Positions 31,246 to 39,687 of a stretch of DNA of 64,000 bases are shown piece after piece. The DNA lies in contig NZ_LMUX01000016.1 in NCBI RefSeq assembly GCF_009765705.1, positions 494,837 through 558,836 on the forward strand, read 5' to 3'. Numbering within the stretch: position 1 is the first letter of the stretch; each line of letters opens with the position of its first letter. Source of the stretch: Burkholderia sp. L27(2015). GTDB lineage: Bacteria > Pseudomonadota > Gammaproteobacteria > Burkholderiales > Burkholderiaceae. The notes under the pieces are model-generated. The model was not told where the DNA came from, made no database searches, and saw nothing but the letters and a program-made list of their open reading frames with translations. A program made the position numbers and the translations under genes.

Positions 31246-31269
31246 CCGCTTTCTCGAAGCGGCTATTTT
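31241..31269 (+). terminator. Terminator of the pyrG-kdsA-eno-ftsB operon
   Basis: Perfect 11-bp stem AATAGCCGCTT/AAGCGGCTATT with loop TCTCG, flanked by an A-run on the left and TT on the right. The stop codon of ftsB (31243-31245) is inside the left arm. The hairpin can work in both directions and would separate ftsB from the convergent hslO. Confidence 0.85.
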
Positions 31270-31342
31270 GCTCATGATGCGTGCCCACACCTCGCGCTCA
31301 TATCTCTAATTCCGATACCCGTTCGGCTGGGCCCTACGCCGA

Positions 31343-32281
31343 TCAGTGTTTTAATTCGGGTGCCTCGCTCATTGCGGTCGTGATCGCATCGGTCGCAAAC
31401 AGTTGCGCGACATCGACCGCATCGAATTCATAGCGTTGATTGCAAAATTCGCAGTGCACTTCGACGTCGCCGCGTTCCTCGACGATGTCGTCGACCTCAT
31501 CGCGCCCGAGCATGCGCAGCATGCCCCCAACCTTGCTGCGTGAGCAGGAGCACAGGAAGCGGGTGGTCGCCGGCTCGAAACGTCGCACGTTTTCCTGCCA
31601 GAACAGGCGGCGCAGCAGTGTCTCGGAGTCGACACCGAGTAGTTCTTCGTGCGTTAGCGTCGCGCTCAAATGGCAGACGCGATCCCAGGTATCGAGATCG
31701 TGCTCGCCCGGATGCGGCAGGATGCCCCCGTCGCCCGGCAATTTTTGCAGCAACATGCCTACGGCGCGATCGTCGTCTGCGGCCAGCCACAGGCGCGTGT
31801 CGAGTTGCTCGGAATGGCGCATGTAGTGTTCCAGGACCTGCGCCATATTGGTCAGCGGACCGTTCTCATCGGACAACGGCACGATGCCTTGATAAGGCTG
31901 CTGGCCAGGCATCTTGTTGGCCGGGTCGAGCGTGATGGCGCAGCGTCCACCGCCATTGACGTTGACGAGCTCGGTCAGCGTCGCCGCATCGTCGATGTCG
32001 CCGATAATTTTGGCGGTGGCCCGCATGGTCATGTCGGAATTGCACTGGACCACCAGCATCTTGACCGGTCCGTCGCCGTGGATCTGCATCACCAGGGCGC
32101 CGTCGAATTTGAGGTTGGCACACAGCAGCGCGGCGGCGGCCATCATTTCACCGAGCAGCACACGTATGGGCGCCGGGTAGTTGCGACGCGCGAGCACCTC
32201 GCGCCAGGTAGTATGCAACGCAACTATCTCGCCGCGTACCGGCGCGGTGTTAAACATGAATTTCTGCAACTGATCGTTCAC
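31343..32281 (-). CDS. hslO: Redox-regulated chaperone Hsp33
   Basis: 312 residues. The N-terminal domain begins MNDQLQKFMFNTAPVRGE. The C-terminal redox switch contains the zinc ligands CSCSR and CEFCNQRY, the C-x-C plus C-x2-C pattern of Hsp33. On oxidation, zinc is lost, disulfides form and the protein becomes an ATP-independent holdase. Spacing of about 30 residues between the two cysteine pairs is normal. Convergent with ftsB; the 7-bp repeat array lies 95 nt upstream of its start. Confidence 0.95.
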   Translation of the reverse strand: MNDQLQKFMFNTAPVRGEIVALHTTWREVLARRNYPAPIRVLLGEMMAAAALLCANLKFDGALVMQIHGDGPVKMLVVQCNSDMTMRATAKIIGDIDDAATLTELVNVNGGGRCAITLDPANKMPGQQPYQGIVPLSDENGPLTNMAQVLEHYMRHSEQLDTRLWLAADDDRAVGMLLQKLPGDGGILPHPGEHDLDTWDRVCHLSATLTHEELLGVDSETLLRRLFWQENVRRFEPATTRFLCSCSRSKVGGMLRMLGRDEVDDIVEERGDVEVHCEFCNQRYEFDAVDVAQLFATDAITTAMSEAPELKH

Positions 32282-32375
32282 GACAACCTCATATTCTTGA
32301 AAAGAAACGCACGCTTGGATGCGCGTGCATGTGCTTGCTCGTACTTGACTGTTTCGACGGCCGCAGTATTAATCT

Positions 32376-32478
32376 GCCGCTTGCCGCTTGCCGCTTGCCG
32401 CTTGCCGCTTGCCGCTTGCCGCTTGCCGCTTGCCGCTTGCCGCTTGCCGCTTGCCGCTTGCCGCTTGCCGCTTGCCGC
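32376..32478. repeat. Heptanucleotide tandem array (GCCGCTT)14
   Basis: Fourteen consecutive perfect copies of GCCGCTT from 32376 to 32473 plus a further GCCGC. The array sits between hslO and the gamma-carbonic-anhydrase-like gene, ending 5 bp before the latter's stop codon and starting 95 nt before the hslO start. On the minus strand it reads (AAGCGGC)n. A 7-bp unit shifts frame, so it would be tolerated only outside genes. It is in the probable leader of hslO, where copy number could alter spacing or transcript structure. Confidence 0.97.
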
Positions 32479-32482
32479 CGCT

Positions 32483-33007
32483 TTATGCGATCCGGACCAG
32501 GCTTTCTTTGAACAGGCTGCGGCGTTCGACGTAGCTGGCCGTGGCGGAGCGCATCCGCTCGATGTCAGCGGCCCCGAGTTCGCGGACCACCTTGGCCGGC
32601 GCACCCAGGATCAGCGAGTTGTCGGGAAACACCTTGCCTTCCGTCACCACCGCGCCGGCGCCCACCAAGCAGTTCCGGCCGATGACCGCGCCGTTCAGAA
32701 CCACCGCCTGGATGCCGATCAGCGAGCCTTCCTTGATCGTGCAGCCGTGCAACATCACCTGATGGCCGATGGTGACCTGCGCTTCAATATTGAGCGGGTA
32801 GCCAAGATCGGTATGCAGTACGGCGCCTTCCTGCACATTGCTGCAGTCGCCGACCGTGATGCGCTCGTTGTCGCCGCGTATGACTACGCCGGGCCAGACG
32901 CTGGAGTTCTCGCCCAGCGTCACTTTGCCGATAACCGAGGCCGATTCGGCCACAAAAGCCGTTTCATGAACGGTAGGGACATTGTTACCAAGCTTGAAAA
33001 TTGCCAA
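32483..33007 (-). CDS. Gamma-carbonic-anhydrase-like hexapeptide protein (YrdA type)
   Basis: 174 residues. The start is a TTG at 33007 preceded by CAGGAGCTCAAG, giving LAIFKLGNNVPTV. The left-handed beta-helix is built of hexapeptide repeats (VIGKVTLGENSSVWPGVVIRGD...). Three histidines are at the positions of the gamma-CA metal site: in VLHTDLG, IGHQVMLHG. The family includes YrdA and CaiE relatives; many bind zinc, while carbonic anhydrase activity is seldom shown. It lies upstream of hslO on the same strand, separated by the 7-bp repeat array. Confidence 0.88.
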   Translation of the reverse strand: MAIFKLGNNVPTVHETAFVAESASVIGKVTLGENSSVWPGVVIRGDNERITVGDCSNVQEGAVLHTDLGYPLNIEAQVTIGHQVMLHGCTIKEGSLIGIQAVVLNGAVIGRNCLVGAGAVVTEGKVFPDNSLILGAPAKVVRELGAADIERMRSATASYVERRSLFKESLVRIA

Positions 33008-33404
33008 CTTGAGCTCCTGAAGTCCGCCGGGCAACTGCCGGAAGTCCTGCAAAAAGGGGGCATCGATACCCAATACCCCTATGATTCGGGGGCAATCGGC
33101 GCTCGCTGCATACGAAAATAGTGAATGCCGGTTAGCATGCGTCAAGTACCTATTGTAAACCGCCTCGCAACACGAGAGCGTCTAGCATGGCCCACGGGCC
33201 GCACCGCCCGCCGGCAACGGCTTTGTTCGGTCTGCTTTGTTTGATCCGCGTTATTTGGTTGGCGCCGTTCAGTCCGCACGCTCAGTCCGCGTGCTTAGTT
33301 CGCCCGATTCACCGGATTTGCCGCGTCATGCATGCGTTATCACGTCCGACATCAGCAGATGGGCCCGTTTTACCGAATTTCAACCTTATTGATCGAACGT
33401 CCAG
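33008..33404. other. Intergenic region with degenerate 13-nt repeat
   Basis: 397 nt between the divergent gamma-CA-like gene and the DUF455 gene. It should hold both promoters. Around 33266-33304 three 13-nt units follow each other: cgttcagtccgca, cgctcagtccgcg, tgcttagttcgcc. No RNA gene or credible small open frame is seen. Confidence 0.5.
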
Positions 33405-34295
33405 ATGAATTTCCCCGTCCCCCTGGAGCCGCCCGTCCCCTTGCCAGGGCCTGATTCCCTGGAGAGCGGCGCGGAACTGCGCGCAGCCGCGCGCGCAATC
33501 TGCCGGGTACGCGATCCGTGGGCGAAAGCCCATGCGACCCGGGAGTTAGCCACGCGATACGCGCGCGATGCCGTTACCGTGGATTGCGACGCTACCCTGA
33601 CTGAGCCGGCGGATCTGCCGGGGCGCCCGCAGCGGCCCGAACTGGTCGATCCACGCCAGTTGGAGCGGCGCAGCATGCATACGGCGGCCGGCCGTGCCGT
33701 GTTGCTGCATGCGCTGACCCATATCGAATTCAACGCAATCAATCTGGCGCTGGACGCCGTCTGGCGTTTTGCTGGCATGCCGCAGGCGTACTACACGGAC
33801 TGGCTCAAAGTTGCAGACGAGGAGGCGCATCACTTCAGTCTGCTCAGCGCGCATTTGGTCAAGTTGGGCCATGCTTACGGCGATTTCACCGCGCATGACG
33901 GCTTGTGGGAAATGGCTCGCAAGACCGACGGCGACGTGCTCGCACGCATGGCACTGGTACCGCGCACACTGGAAGCCCGCGGCTTGGACGCGTCGGCACC
34001 GATACGCGCGAGGCTGGCGCAGGCGGGCGATCACGCCGCGGCAGAAATTCTCGACGTGATCCTGCGCGACGAAATCGGCCATGTGCTGATCGGCAATCGC
34101 TGGTTTCGCCATCTATGTGAAGCGCGTGGCCTCGAGCCTCACGCAACCTACGAGCAGTTGGCGCGGCAGTACGAAGCACCTCGCCTGAAAGGGCCGTTCA
34201 ATCTGGAGGCCCGGCGTGCGGCCGGCTTCGACGCGTTCGAACTCGCCGCGCTCGAAAACCCGTCGCTCGAAACACCACCGCCATTTACTGGATAG
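33405..34295 (+). CDS. DUF455 ferritin-like protein
   Basis: 296 residues. A four-helix ferritin-like core carries carboxylate and histidine ligands in HIEFNAINLALDAV near 106, DEEAHHFSLLSAHL near 138 and ILRDEIGHVLIGNRW near 219. This is the E...ExxH...E...ExxH pattern of a di-iron site. The DUF455 family is widespread in proteobacteria. It is related to the MiaE/rubrerythrin clan, but the substrate is unknown. The stop is only 7 nt before the next hydrolase gene, so the two form an operon. Confidence 0.85.
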   Translation: MNFPVPLEPPVPLPGPDSLESGAELRAAARAICRVRDPWAKAHATRELATRYARDAVTVDCDATLTEPADLPGRPQRPELVDPRQLERRSMHTAAGRAVLLHALTHIEFNAINLALDAVWRFAGMPQAYYTDWLKVADEEAHHFSLLSAHLVKLGHAYGDFTAHDGLWEMARKTDGDVLARMALVPRTLEARGLDASAPIRARLAQAGDHAAAEILDVILRDEIGHVLIGNRWFRHLCEARGLEPHATYEQLARQYEAPRLKGPFNLEARRAAGFDAFELAALENPSLETPPPFTG

Positions 34296-34302
34296 CTAAG
34301 GC

Positions 34303-35187
34303 ATGCAAACTCACATCACCGAATTTTTGACCGTGCACGGTCAGCGTCTGGCGATCCACCAGTGGGGGCCCGCCGATGCGCCACCTTTGTTCATGCTGCA
34401 TGGCTGGATGGATGTGGCGGCCTCGTTCCAATTCGTGGTCGACGCGCTTAGTCAGCCATGGCGCGTGATAGCCCCCGATGCCCGCGGGTTTGGCCAGTCG
34501 GCGTGGCCGGTACGGGAAAAGGGCGGCGGCCACTATTATTTCCCCGATTATCTGGCCGATCTCGATGGGGTGCTCGATCACTATGCGTCGGGACAGCCCG
34601 TCAATCTGGTCGGCCACAGCATGGGCGCCAATCTGGCCTGCCTGTACGCGGGCGTGCGCCCGCAGCGTGTGCGGCGCGTTGTGGATCTCGAAGGTTTCGG
34701 CATGAACGCGGGCAAGACCGGCGATGCGCCCCGGCGTCTAGCCCAATGGCTGGACGCGTTGCGCGACCCGCCACGCATGCGTGCGCACGAGGCGCTGGAC
34801 GGCGTGGCCGCACAATTGCGCCGCACCAATCCGCGCCTGAGCACCGAGCGCGCTGTATTTCTGGCCCAGCATTGGTCGACGCGCACCGCCGACGGCACGT
34901 ACGAAATTCTGGGCGACCCCGCGCACAAGATACCCGGGCCCACACCGTATCGGCTCGACGAAGTCATGGCGATCTGGTCGCAGATCCAGGCGCCGGTGTT
35001 GCACGTCGAAGGGCGCGATTCGATCACACTTCGACGTATTGCGGGCGATACCCCTGAGGATGAGTTTCGGGCACGCTTCAAGGCGTTTCCGAACTGGCGC
35101 GAGACGGTTATCGAGCAAGCGGGGCACATGCTCCATCACGATCAGCCTGAAGCGGTGGCGGCCCTGATCGAACGCTTTTGCGTGTAG
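34303..35187 (+). CDS. Alpha/beta-fold hydrolase
   Basis: 294 residues. Typical epoxide-hydrolase/haloalkane-dehalogenase-like layout: oxyanion segment MLHGWMDVAASF near 27, nucleophile elbow GHSMGAN near 104 with serine, acidic residue in VLHVEGRDS near 232, and histidine in EQAGHMLHHDQPEAV near 270. The nucleophile is Ser, so esterase, lipase or thioesterase chemistry is more likely than dehalogenation. It starts 7 nt after the DUF455 gene; this pairing is common in Burkholderia but unexplained. Confidence 0.87.
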   Translation: MQTHITEFLTVHGQRLAIHQWGPADAPPLFMLHGWMDVAASFQFVVDALSQPWRVIAPDARGFGQSAWPVREKGGGHYYFPDYLADLDGVLDHYASGQPVNLVGHSMGANLACLYAGVRPQRVRRVVDLEGFGMNAGKTGDAPRRLAQWLDALRDPPRMRAHEALDGVAAQLRRTNPRLSTERAVFLAQHWSTRTADGTYEILGDPAHKIPGPTPYRLDEVMAIWSQIQAPVLHVEGRDSITLRRIAGDTPEDEFRARFKAFPNWRETVIEQAGHMLHHDQPEAVAALIERFCV

Positions 35188-35227
35188 GGCGAAGCCCGAG
35201 CGGGCAGGCGCTGCGTTACAATTAGGC

Positions 35228-36079
35228 ATGTCCTTAGAAAACACGATGATAAACGTCGACTTGCATTGTCATTCCACCGTATCCGATGGCCTATTGCCGC
35301 CATCGGACGTCGCTCGTCGCGCGCATGACGGTGGCGTGACGCTATGGTCGCTTACCGATCATGATGAAATCGGCGGCCAGGCGGCGGCACGCGAGGCGGC
35401 CGAGTCGCTCGGAATGCATTACGTGAACGGTGTGGAAATCTCCGTGACCTGGGCGTCGCGCACCTTGCATATGGTTGGGCTAAACGTCGATATTTCCTGC
35501 GCGGCTCTGACGCAGGGGCTCGAGCAAACGCGCCACGGCCGGCTTGCCCGTGCCCAGGAAATCGGTCGGCAGCTAGCGCTGGTGGGCGTGCCCGACTGCT
35601 ATGAAGGCGCGCTGAAATACGTCGGGAACCCGGACTTGATCTCGCGCACGCACTTCGCCCGCCATCTGGTGGAGAGCGGCGTGGCGAAATCGGTCAGCGA
35701 TGTGTTTGCGCGTTACCTGAGCGAAGGCAAGCCCGGTTATGTGGCACACCGCTGGGCGTCGCTGCCCGACGCGGTCAGTTGGGTCAAGGCGGCGGGTGGC
35801 ACCCCGGTGATTGCGCATCCGGGGCGGTATCGATATACGCCACTCGAGTTTGACGCGCTGTTCGATGAATTCAAGTCGCTGGGCGGGGACGCAATCGAAG
35901 TCGTGACCGGCAGTCATACCCCCGACCAATTTCGTGAATATGCTGACGTTGCCCGTCGCTATGGCTTTCGCGCCTCCCGTGGTTCGGACTTCCATGATCC
36001 GGCTGAACCGTATACGGTGCTGGGCGGGTTGCCGCAGTTACCGGCGGATCTGACGCCGGTCTGGCAAGACTGGCTGTGA
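35228..36079 (+). CDS. rnm: PHP-domain phosphoesterase (RNase AM / YciV type)
   Basis: 283 residues. PHP motifs are VDLHCHSTVSDG (metal histidines near 10-12), LTDHDEIGG near 40, GVEISVTW near 70, RTHFARHL near 139, VIAHPGRYRYT near 195 and a late GSDFHDP near 255. The family hydrolyses 3',5'-nucleoside bisphosphates and trims 5' ends of rRNA and small RNAs. The next gene is a YciO homologue; the yciV-yciO pair is the same in E. coli and supports the assignment. Confidence 0.87.
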   Translation: MSLENTMINVDLHCHSTVSDGLLPPSDVARRAHDGGVTLWSLTDHDEIGGQAAAREAAESLGMHYVNGVEISVTWASRTLHMVGLNVDISCAALTQGLEQTRHGRLARAQEIGRQLALVGVPDCYEGALKYVGNPDLISRTHFARHLVESGVAKSVSDVFARYLSEGKPGYVAHRWASLPDAVSWVKAAGGTPVIAHPGRYRYTPLEFDALFDEFKSLGGDAIEVVTGSHTPDQFREYADVARRYGFRASRGSDFHDPAEPYTVLGGLPQLPADLTPVWQDWL

Positions 36080-36085
36080 GTTGCC

Positions 36086-36215
36086 CGCTTATCTGCCCGA
36101 TGGGTTGTTCGCTCAGTTGTTCGCTTGTTTATCCGCTTATTGATCCGATTAGTCGCCTGCTTGGTTGCCCGCCTAGTTGCTCGATTAGTCGTCGCTTTAT
36201 GGTCCGTCGGCTTTC
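36086..36215 (+). repeat. Degenerate short-period repeat upstream of yciO
   Basis: About 130 nt of imperfect 8-12-nt units of the type ttgcccgc, ttgttcgc, ttatccgc, ttagtcgc and ttgctcga between the PHP gene and the YciO gene. Read in the downstream frame it gives a low-complexity string of RLVA-like residues, which is why the annotated start is placed after it. Confidence 0.65.
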
Positions 36216-36232
36216 AGGATTGTCTTGACCTC

Positions 36233-36871
36233 ATGTCACAGTTTTTCCGGATTCACCCCGAGAACCCGCAAGCGCGGCTGATCAAGCAAGCCGCCCAAAT
36301 CATCGACGAGGGCGGCGTGGTGGCGCTGCCCACCGATTCCAGTTACGCGCTGGCTTGCCATCTCGACGACAAGGACGCGGTACAACGCCTGCGGCGCATC
36401 CGCGGCATCGATGAAAAGCATCACCTGTCCTTGCTGGTGCGCGACCTATCCGAACTGGGCCAGTTCGCGATGGTCGACAACCGTCAGTACCGGCTGCTCA
36501 AGTCGGTGATGCCGGGCCCTTACGTATTTATCCTGGAAGCTACCAAAGAGGTGCCGCGGCGCTTGTCGCATCCGTCGCGCAAGACCATCGGCCTGCGCAT
36601 GCCCGATCACGCCATTACGCTGGCCTTGCTGGAGGCGCTTGGGCAGCCGTTGCTGGCCACCACGCTGATCGTGCCGCCGGAGTGCGAACCGCTGAACGAC
36701 CCGGAAGAAATCCGCGCACTGCTCGAAAAACAGGTCGACCTCGTCATCGACGGCGGCGCATGCCCGCGCGAGCCTACGACCGTGATCGACCTGACTGGCG
36801 ATGAACCGGTGCTGCTGCGGCTCGGCCGCGGTGCATTGGAGCCGTTTGGATTGTCGGTCCAAACAGCGTGA
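36233..36871 (+). CDS. yciO: YciO/YrdC/Sua5-family protein
   Basis: 212 residues from MSQFFRIHPENPQ. The YrdC-like domain has ALPTDSSYALACHLDD (substrate pocket) near 32, LRRIRGIDEKHHLSLLVRDLSELG near 53 and the SxTN-equivalent region ATTLIVPPE near 142. Sua5/TsaC make threonylcarbamoyl-AMP for tRNA t6A. The YciO branch is a paralogue that cannot generally replace TsaC. The KRxxxxKH-type tetrad is partly altered (RIRGIDEKHH). The start at 36233 avoids a low-complexity repeat-derived extension upstream. It pairs with the PHP phosphoesterase, as in E. coli. Confidence 0.88.
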   Translation: MSQFFRIHPENPQARLIKQAAQIIDEGGVVALPTDSSYALACHLDDKDAVQRLRRIRGIDEKHHLSLLVRDLSELGQFAMVDNRQYRLLKSVMPGPYVFILEATKEVPRRLSHPSRKTIGLRMPDHAITLALLEALGQPLLATTLIVPPECEPLNDPEEIRALLEKQVDLVIDGGACPREPTTVIDLTGDEPVLLRLGRGALEPFGLSVQTA

Positions 36872-36965
36872 AACCGAGTCTGAAATCGAGGCCGAAACCC
36901 AGTCTATTACCGTCTGCCGGCGGTTAATTGCGGGCCGGCGCGCGTCACTTGATACAATAGGTTCC

Positions 36966-37631
36966 ATGGATAATTCGTTAATACAGGCCTTTACGGTCTA
37001 TGCGCTGCCTGTGCTTTTCGCGATCACTTTGCACGAAGCGGCGCACGGGTATGTCGCCCGTTTTTTTGGTGACAACACGGCATATATGTTCGGGCGCGTC
37101 ACGCTGAATCCGATGAAGCATATCGACCCGATGGGTACGATTGCGATGCCGCTAATCCTGTACTTCCTGACTAACGGCGCTTTTTTGTTCGGTTACGCTA
37201 AGCCGGTGCCGGTCGCGTTCGGCAATTTGCGCAATCCGCGTTGGCACGGCATGTGGGTCGCGCTCGCGGGTCCCGCGAGCAACTTGCTGCAAGCGATACT
37301 GTGGACCTGCATCTTCAAGGCGCTAGGTGAATTTGCCGGCGACTCTTCGTTGTCGCATTTTTTAGTATTGATGGCGCGAGCCGGCATCCTGGTGAATCTG
37401 GTGATGTTCGTGTTCAACCTGTTTCCGGTGCCCCCGCTCGACGGTGGTCGCGTGCTGGTGGCCTTGTTGCCGACAAAAGCGGCCATCCGGTTTGCTGGAA
37501 TCGAGCGCTATGGTTTTATTATCGTGATGCTGCTGGTCTTCACGGGCGTGCTCACGAATATCTGGTTGCGTCCGCTGGTGAGCGCAATCATTGGTCTGCT
37601 CGACCTGGTATTTTCTTTTACCGCTTTTTAG
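36966..37631 (+). CDS. Site-2 protease family integral membrane metalloprotease
   Basis: 221 residues, M50B family. It is almost entirely membrane-embedded, with the zinc motif HEAAH in the first helix (ITLHEAAHGYVARFF, near 20-25) and the third ligand in NLFPVPPLDGGRVL near 140. It lacks PDZ and other domains, as in the small YwhC-type members. Substrate unknown; such proteases cleave membrane-bound regulators. A TACAAT box lies only 7 nt before the ATG and no ribosome site is clear. In Burkholderia it commonly lies just upstream of trpS. Confidence 0.87.
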   Translation: MDNSLIQAFTVYALPVLFAITLHEAAHGYVARFFGDNTAYMFGRVTLNPMKHIDPMGTIAMPLILYFLTNGAFLFGYAKPVPVAFGNLRNPRWHGMWVALAGPASNLLQAILWTCIFKALGEFAGDSSLSHFLVLMARAGILVNLVMFVFNLFPVPPLDGGRVLVALLPTKAAIRFAGIERYGFIIVMLLVFTGVLTNIWLRPLVSAIIGLLDLVFSFTAF

Positions 37632-37652
37632 TCGACTCTACCTACCCAAGCT

Positions 37653-38855
37653 ATGTTTCCTGATCGAATTTTTTCCGGCATGCGTCCGACCGGCTCGCTG
37701 CATCTTGGCCACTATCATGGTGTGCTGAAAAACTGGATCCGGCTGCAAGCCGAGTATCCCTGTTTTTTCTGCGTGGTGGACTGGCACGCGCTGACTACCC
37801 ACTACGAAACACCGGATGTTATCGAAAAGAACGTTTGGGAAGTGCTGACCGACTGGCTCGCGTCCGGCATCGATCCGGCTCAGGCGACGCTGTTTATCCA
37901 GAGCCGCGTGCCCGAGCATGCCGAGCTCGCGTTGCTGCTGGGCATGAGTGCGCCGCTGGGTTGGCTCGAGCGGGTGCCGACGTATAAAGAGCAGATGGAA
38001 AAGTTGAAGGACAAGGATCTTTCGACGTATGGCTTCCTCGGCTATCCGGTGTTGATGGCGGCCGACATTCTGTTGTATCGCGCTTCGCTGGTGCCGGTTG
38101 GCGAAGATCAGGTGCCGCACGTGGAGATGACGCGTGAACTGGCGCGCCGTTTCAACTATCTGTACGGGCGCGAGCCGGGCTTCGAGCAAAAGGCCAACGA
38201 AGCGGCCAAAAAGCTCGGCGGCAAGCGCGCCAAGCTTTATCACGTATTGCGCAATGCCTATCAGCAAGACGGCGACGACGAGGCGCTCGAACGCGCGCGC
38301 GCGATGCTGCAGGAATCGCAAAGCCTGTCGCTCAACGACCGCGAGCGCTTGTTCGGCTATCTGGAGGGCTCGCGCAAAATCATTCTGGTCGAGCCGCAGG
38401 TGTTGCTGACCGAAGCTTCGCGTATGCCGGGGCTGGATGGGCAGAAGATGTCGAAATCCTACGGCAATACGATAGGCTTGCGCGAAGATGCGGTAAGTAT
38501 CGAAAAGAAAGTGCGGACCATGCCGACCGATCCAGCGCGCGTGCGACTCACCGATCCGGGCGACCCTGACAAATGCCCGGTCTGGGAGCTGCATCAGGTC
38601 TATACGGACGCCGCGACGCATGACTGGGTGCAAAAAGGCTGCCGCACGGCGGGCATCGGGTGCCTGGAATGCAAGCAGCCCGTGATCGACGGGATTTTAC
38701 GCGAACAGCAGCCCATGCTCGAGCGCGCCCAGAAATACATGGACGATCCGTCGCTGTTGCGCGCCATCGTGGCCGACGGCTGCGACAAAGCCCGCAAGTA
38801 TGCCGTCGAGACGATGCGTGAGGTGCGTGAGGCGATGGGCTTGTCTTATTCGTAA
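37653..38855 (+). CDS. trpS: Tryptophanyl-tRNA synthetase
   Basis: 400 residues, class I synthetase. HIGH-type motif is GSLHLGHYHG near 11-20 within SGMRPTGSLHLGHY; KMSKS is exact in GLDGQKMSKSYGNT near 263. The protein is about 65 residues longer than E. coli TrpRS, partly through a C-terminal region with four cysteines (DKCPVW, KGC, IGCLECKQ) that looks like a metal site. This longer form is usual in Burkholderia. Gap to the protease gene is 21 nt, so both are probably cotranscribed. Confidence 0.96.
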   Translation: MFPDRIFSGMRPTGSLHLGHYHGVLKNWIRLQAEYPCFFCVVDWHALTTHYETPDVIEKNVWEVLTDWLASGIDPAQATLFIQSRVPEHAELALLLGMSAPLGWLERVPTYKEQMEKLKDKDLSTYGFLGYPVLMAADILLYRASLVPVGEDQVPHVEMTRELARRFNYLYGREPGFEQKANEAAKKLGGKRAKLYHVLRNAYQQDGDDEALERARAMLQESQSLSLNDRERLFGYLEGSRKIILVEPQVLLTEASRMPGLDGQKMSKSYGNTIGLREDAVSIEKKVRTMPTDPARVRLTDPGDPDKCPVWELHQVYTDAATHDWVQKGCRTAGIGCLECKQPVIDGILREQQPMLERAQKYMDDPSLLRAIVADGCDKARKYAVETMREVREAMGLSYS

Positions 38856-38861
38856 CCTCAA

Positions 38862-38897
38862 GCCACGCGAGTTATAGCCACGCGAGTTATAGCCACG
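38862..38897 (+). repeat. 15-bp direct tandem repeat after trpS
   Basis: Two perfect copies of GCCACGCGAGTTATA (38862-38876, 38877-38891) plus GCCACG. They start 7 nt after the trpS stop codon. Confidence 0.9.
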
Positions 38898-39000
38898 GTA
38901 TACGACACTCCCGCATCCACGATGCCGCTATCCGCTATCCGCAATGCGCATGCCGGCATTTGACCATCCGGCATCCGAGCCTAGCGGAGGATTTGCGAAC

Positions 39001-39630
39001 ATGTCCGAATCAAGAACATCGGGTCACGAAGCCGCACCCGTCAGCGCCTGGGTTGGCCAGTGGGCGCATTTGATCGCCGCGGGCGGCAAGGTGCTCGATC
39101 TGGCTTGCGGTTCGGGGCGTCACACGCGTTGGCTGGCCGCACGCGGCCATTCGGTACTGGCGGTCGACCGCGACGCAGCGGCGCTCGCCACCTTGGCCGA
39201 TCTTCCGGCGGTCGAGACCCTGCATGCCGACCTTGAAGCGGGCGCGTGGCCTTTACCGGCACAGCTAGCGTTTGCAGGTGTGGTTGTTACCAATTACCTG
39301 CATCGTCCGTTGCTGGCAAAATTGCCGGAAGTGCTGATGCCGGGCGGCGTACTGATCTACGAAACATTCGCCGCCGGAAATGGCGTGTTCGGCAAGCCAT
39401 CGAACCCCGATTTCTTGCTGCGGCCGGGCGAGTTGCTCGACGCCGTGCGTGGCCGGTTGCGCGTGGTGGCATTCGAGGACGGCCTGCTTAAAAAAGCAAG
39501 CCTGCGACCCGGCCCGGGAGCATGGCCGGCTCCGGCCCTGATACAGCGCATCGTCGCCGTACGCGAGCCGATCTGGCGTTCTTCGGAGGCCGGAAACGAG
39601 CCGCTTCATTACGCGCTACTACAACTTTAG
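39001..39630 (+). CDS. SAM-dependent methyltransferase (TehB/UbiE-like)
   Basis: 209 residues. ATG 39001 is preferred because of GCGGAGGATTTGCGAAC in front; an ATG at 38944 would add 19 low-complexity residues. The class I methyltransferase core shows VLDLACGSGRHTRWLAARG (SAM-binding motif I near 31-49) and LAVDRDAAALATLA (acidic ribose ligand, motif II). These are followed by LHADLEAGAWPL and GVVVTNYLHRP. The substrate is unknown; homologues next to dapA are common in Burkholderia. Confidence 0.82.
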   Translation: MSESRTSGHEAAPVSAWVGQWAHLIAAGGKVLDLACGSGRHTRWLAARGHSVLAVDRDAAALATLADLPAVETLHADLEAGAWPLPAQLAFAGVVVTNYLHRPLLAKLPEVLMPGGVLIYETFAAGNGVFGKPSNPDFLLRPGELLDAVRGRLRVVAFEDGLLKKASLRPGPGAWPAPALIQRIVAVREPIWRSSEAGNEPLHYALLQL

Positions 39631-39687
39631 TGAATTGGCGGCGCGATCAGCTACAATCGCAACTTACTGAATAAAGTGCAGATTTTT

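Noticed and set aside
32376-32478. 7-bp repeats considered as a CRISPR array or an att site
   Set aside because: Units are contiguous with no spacers, no cas genes are near, and the unit is far too short.
32278-32604. Minus-strand frame with repeated SGKRQAA residues
   Set aside because: It is only the translation of the 7-bp array (21-nt period in protein); it overlaps real genes and lacks a start signal.
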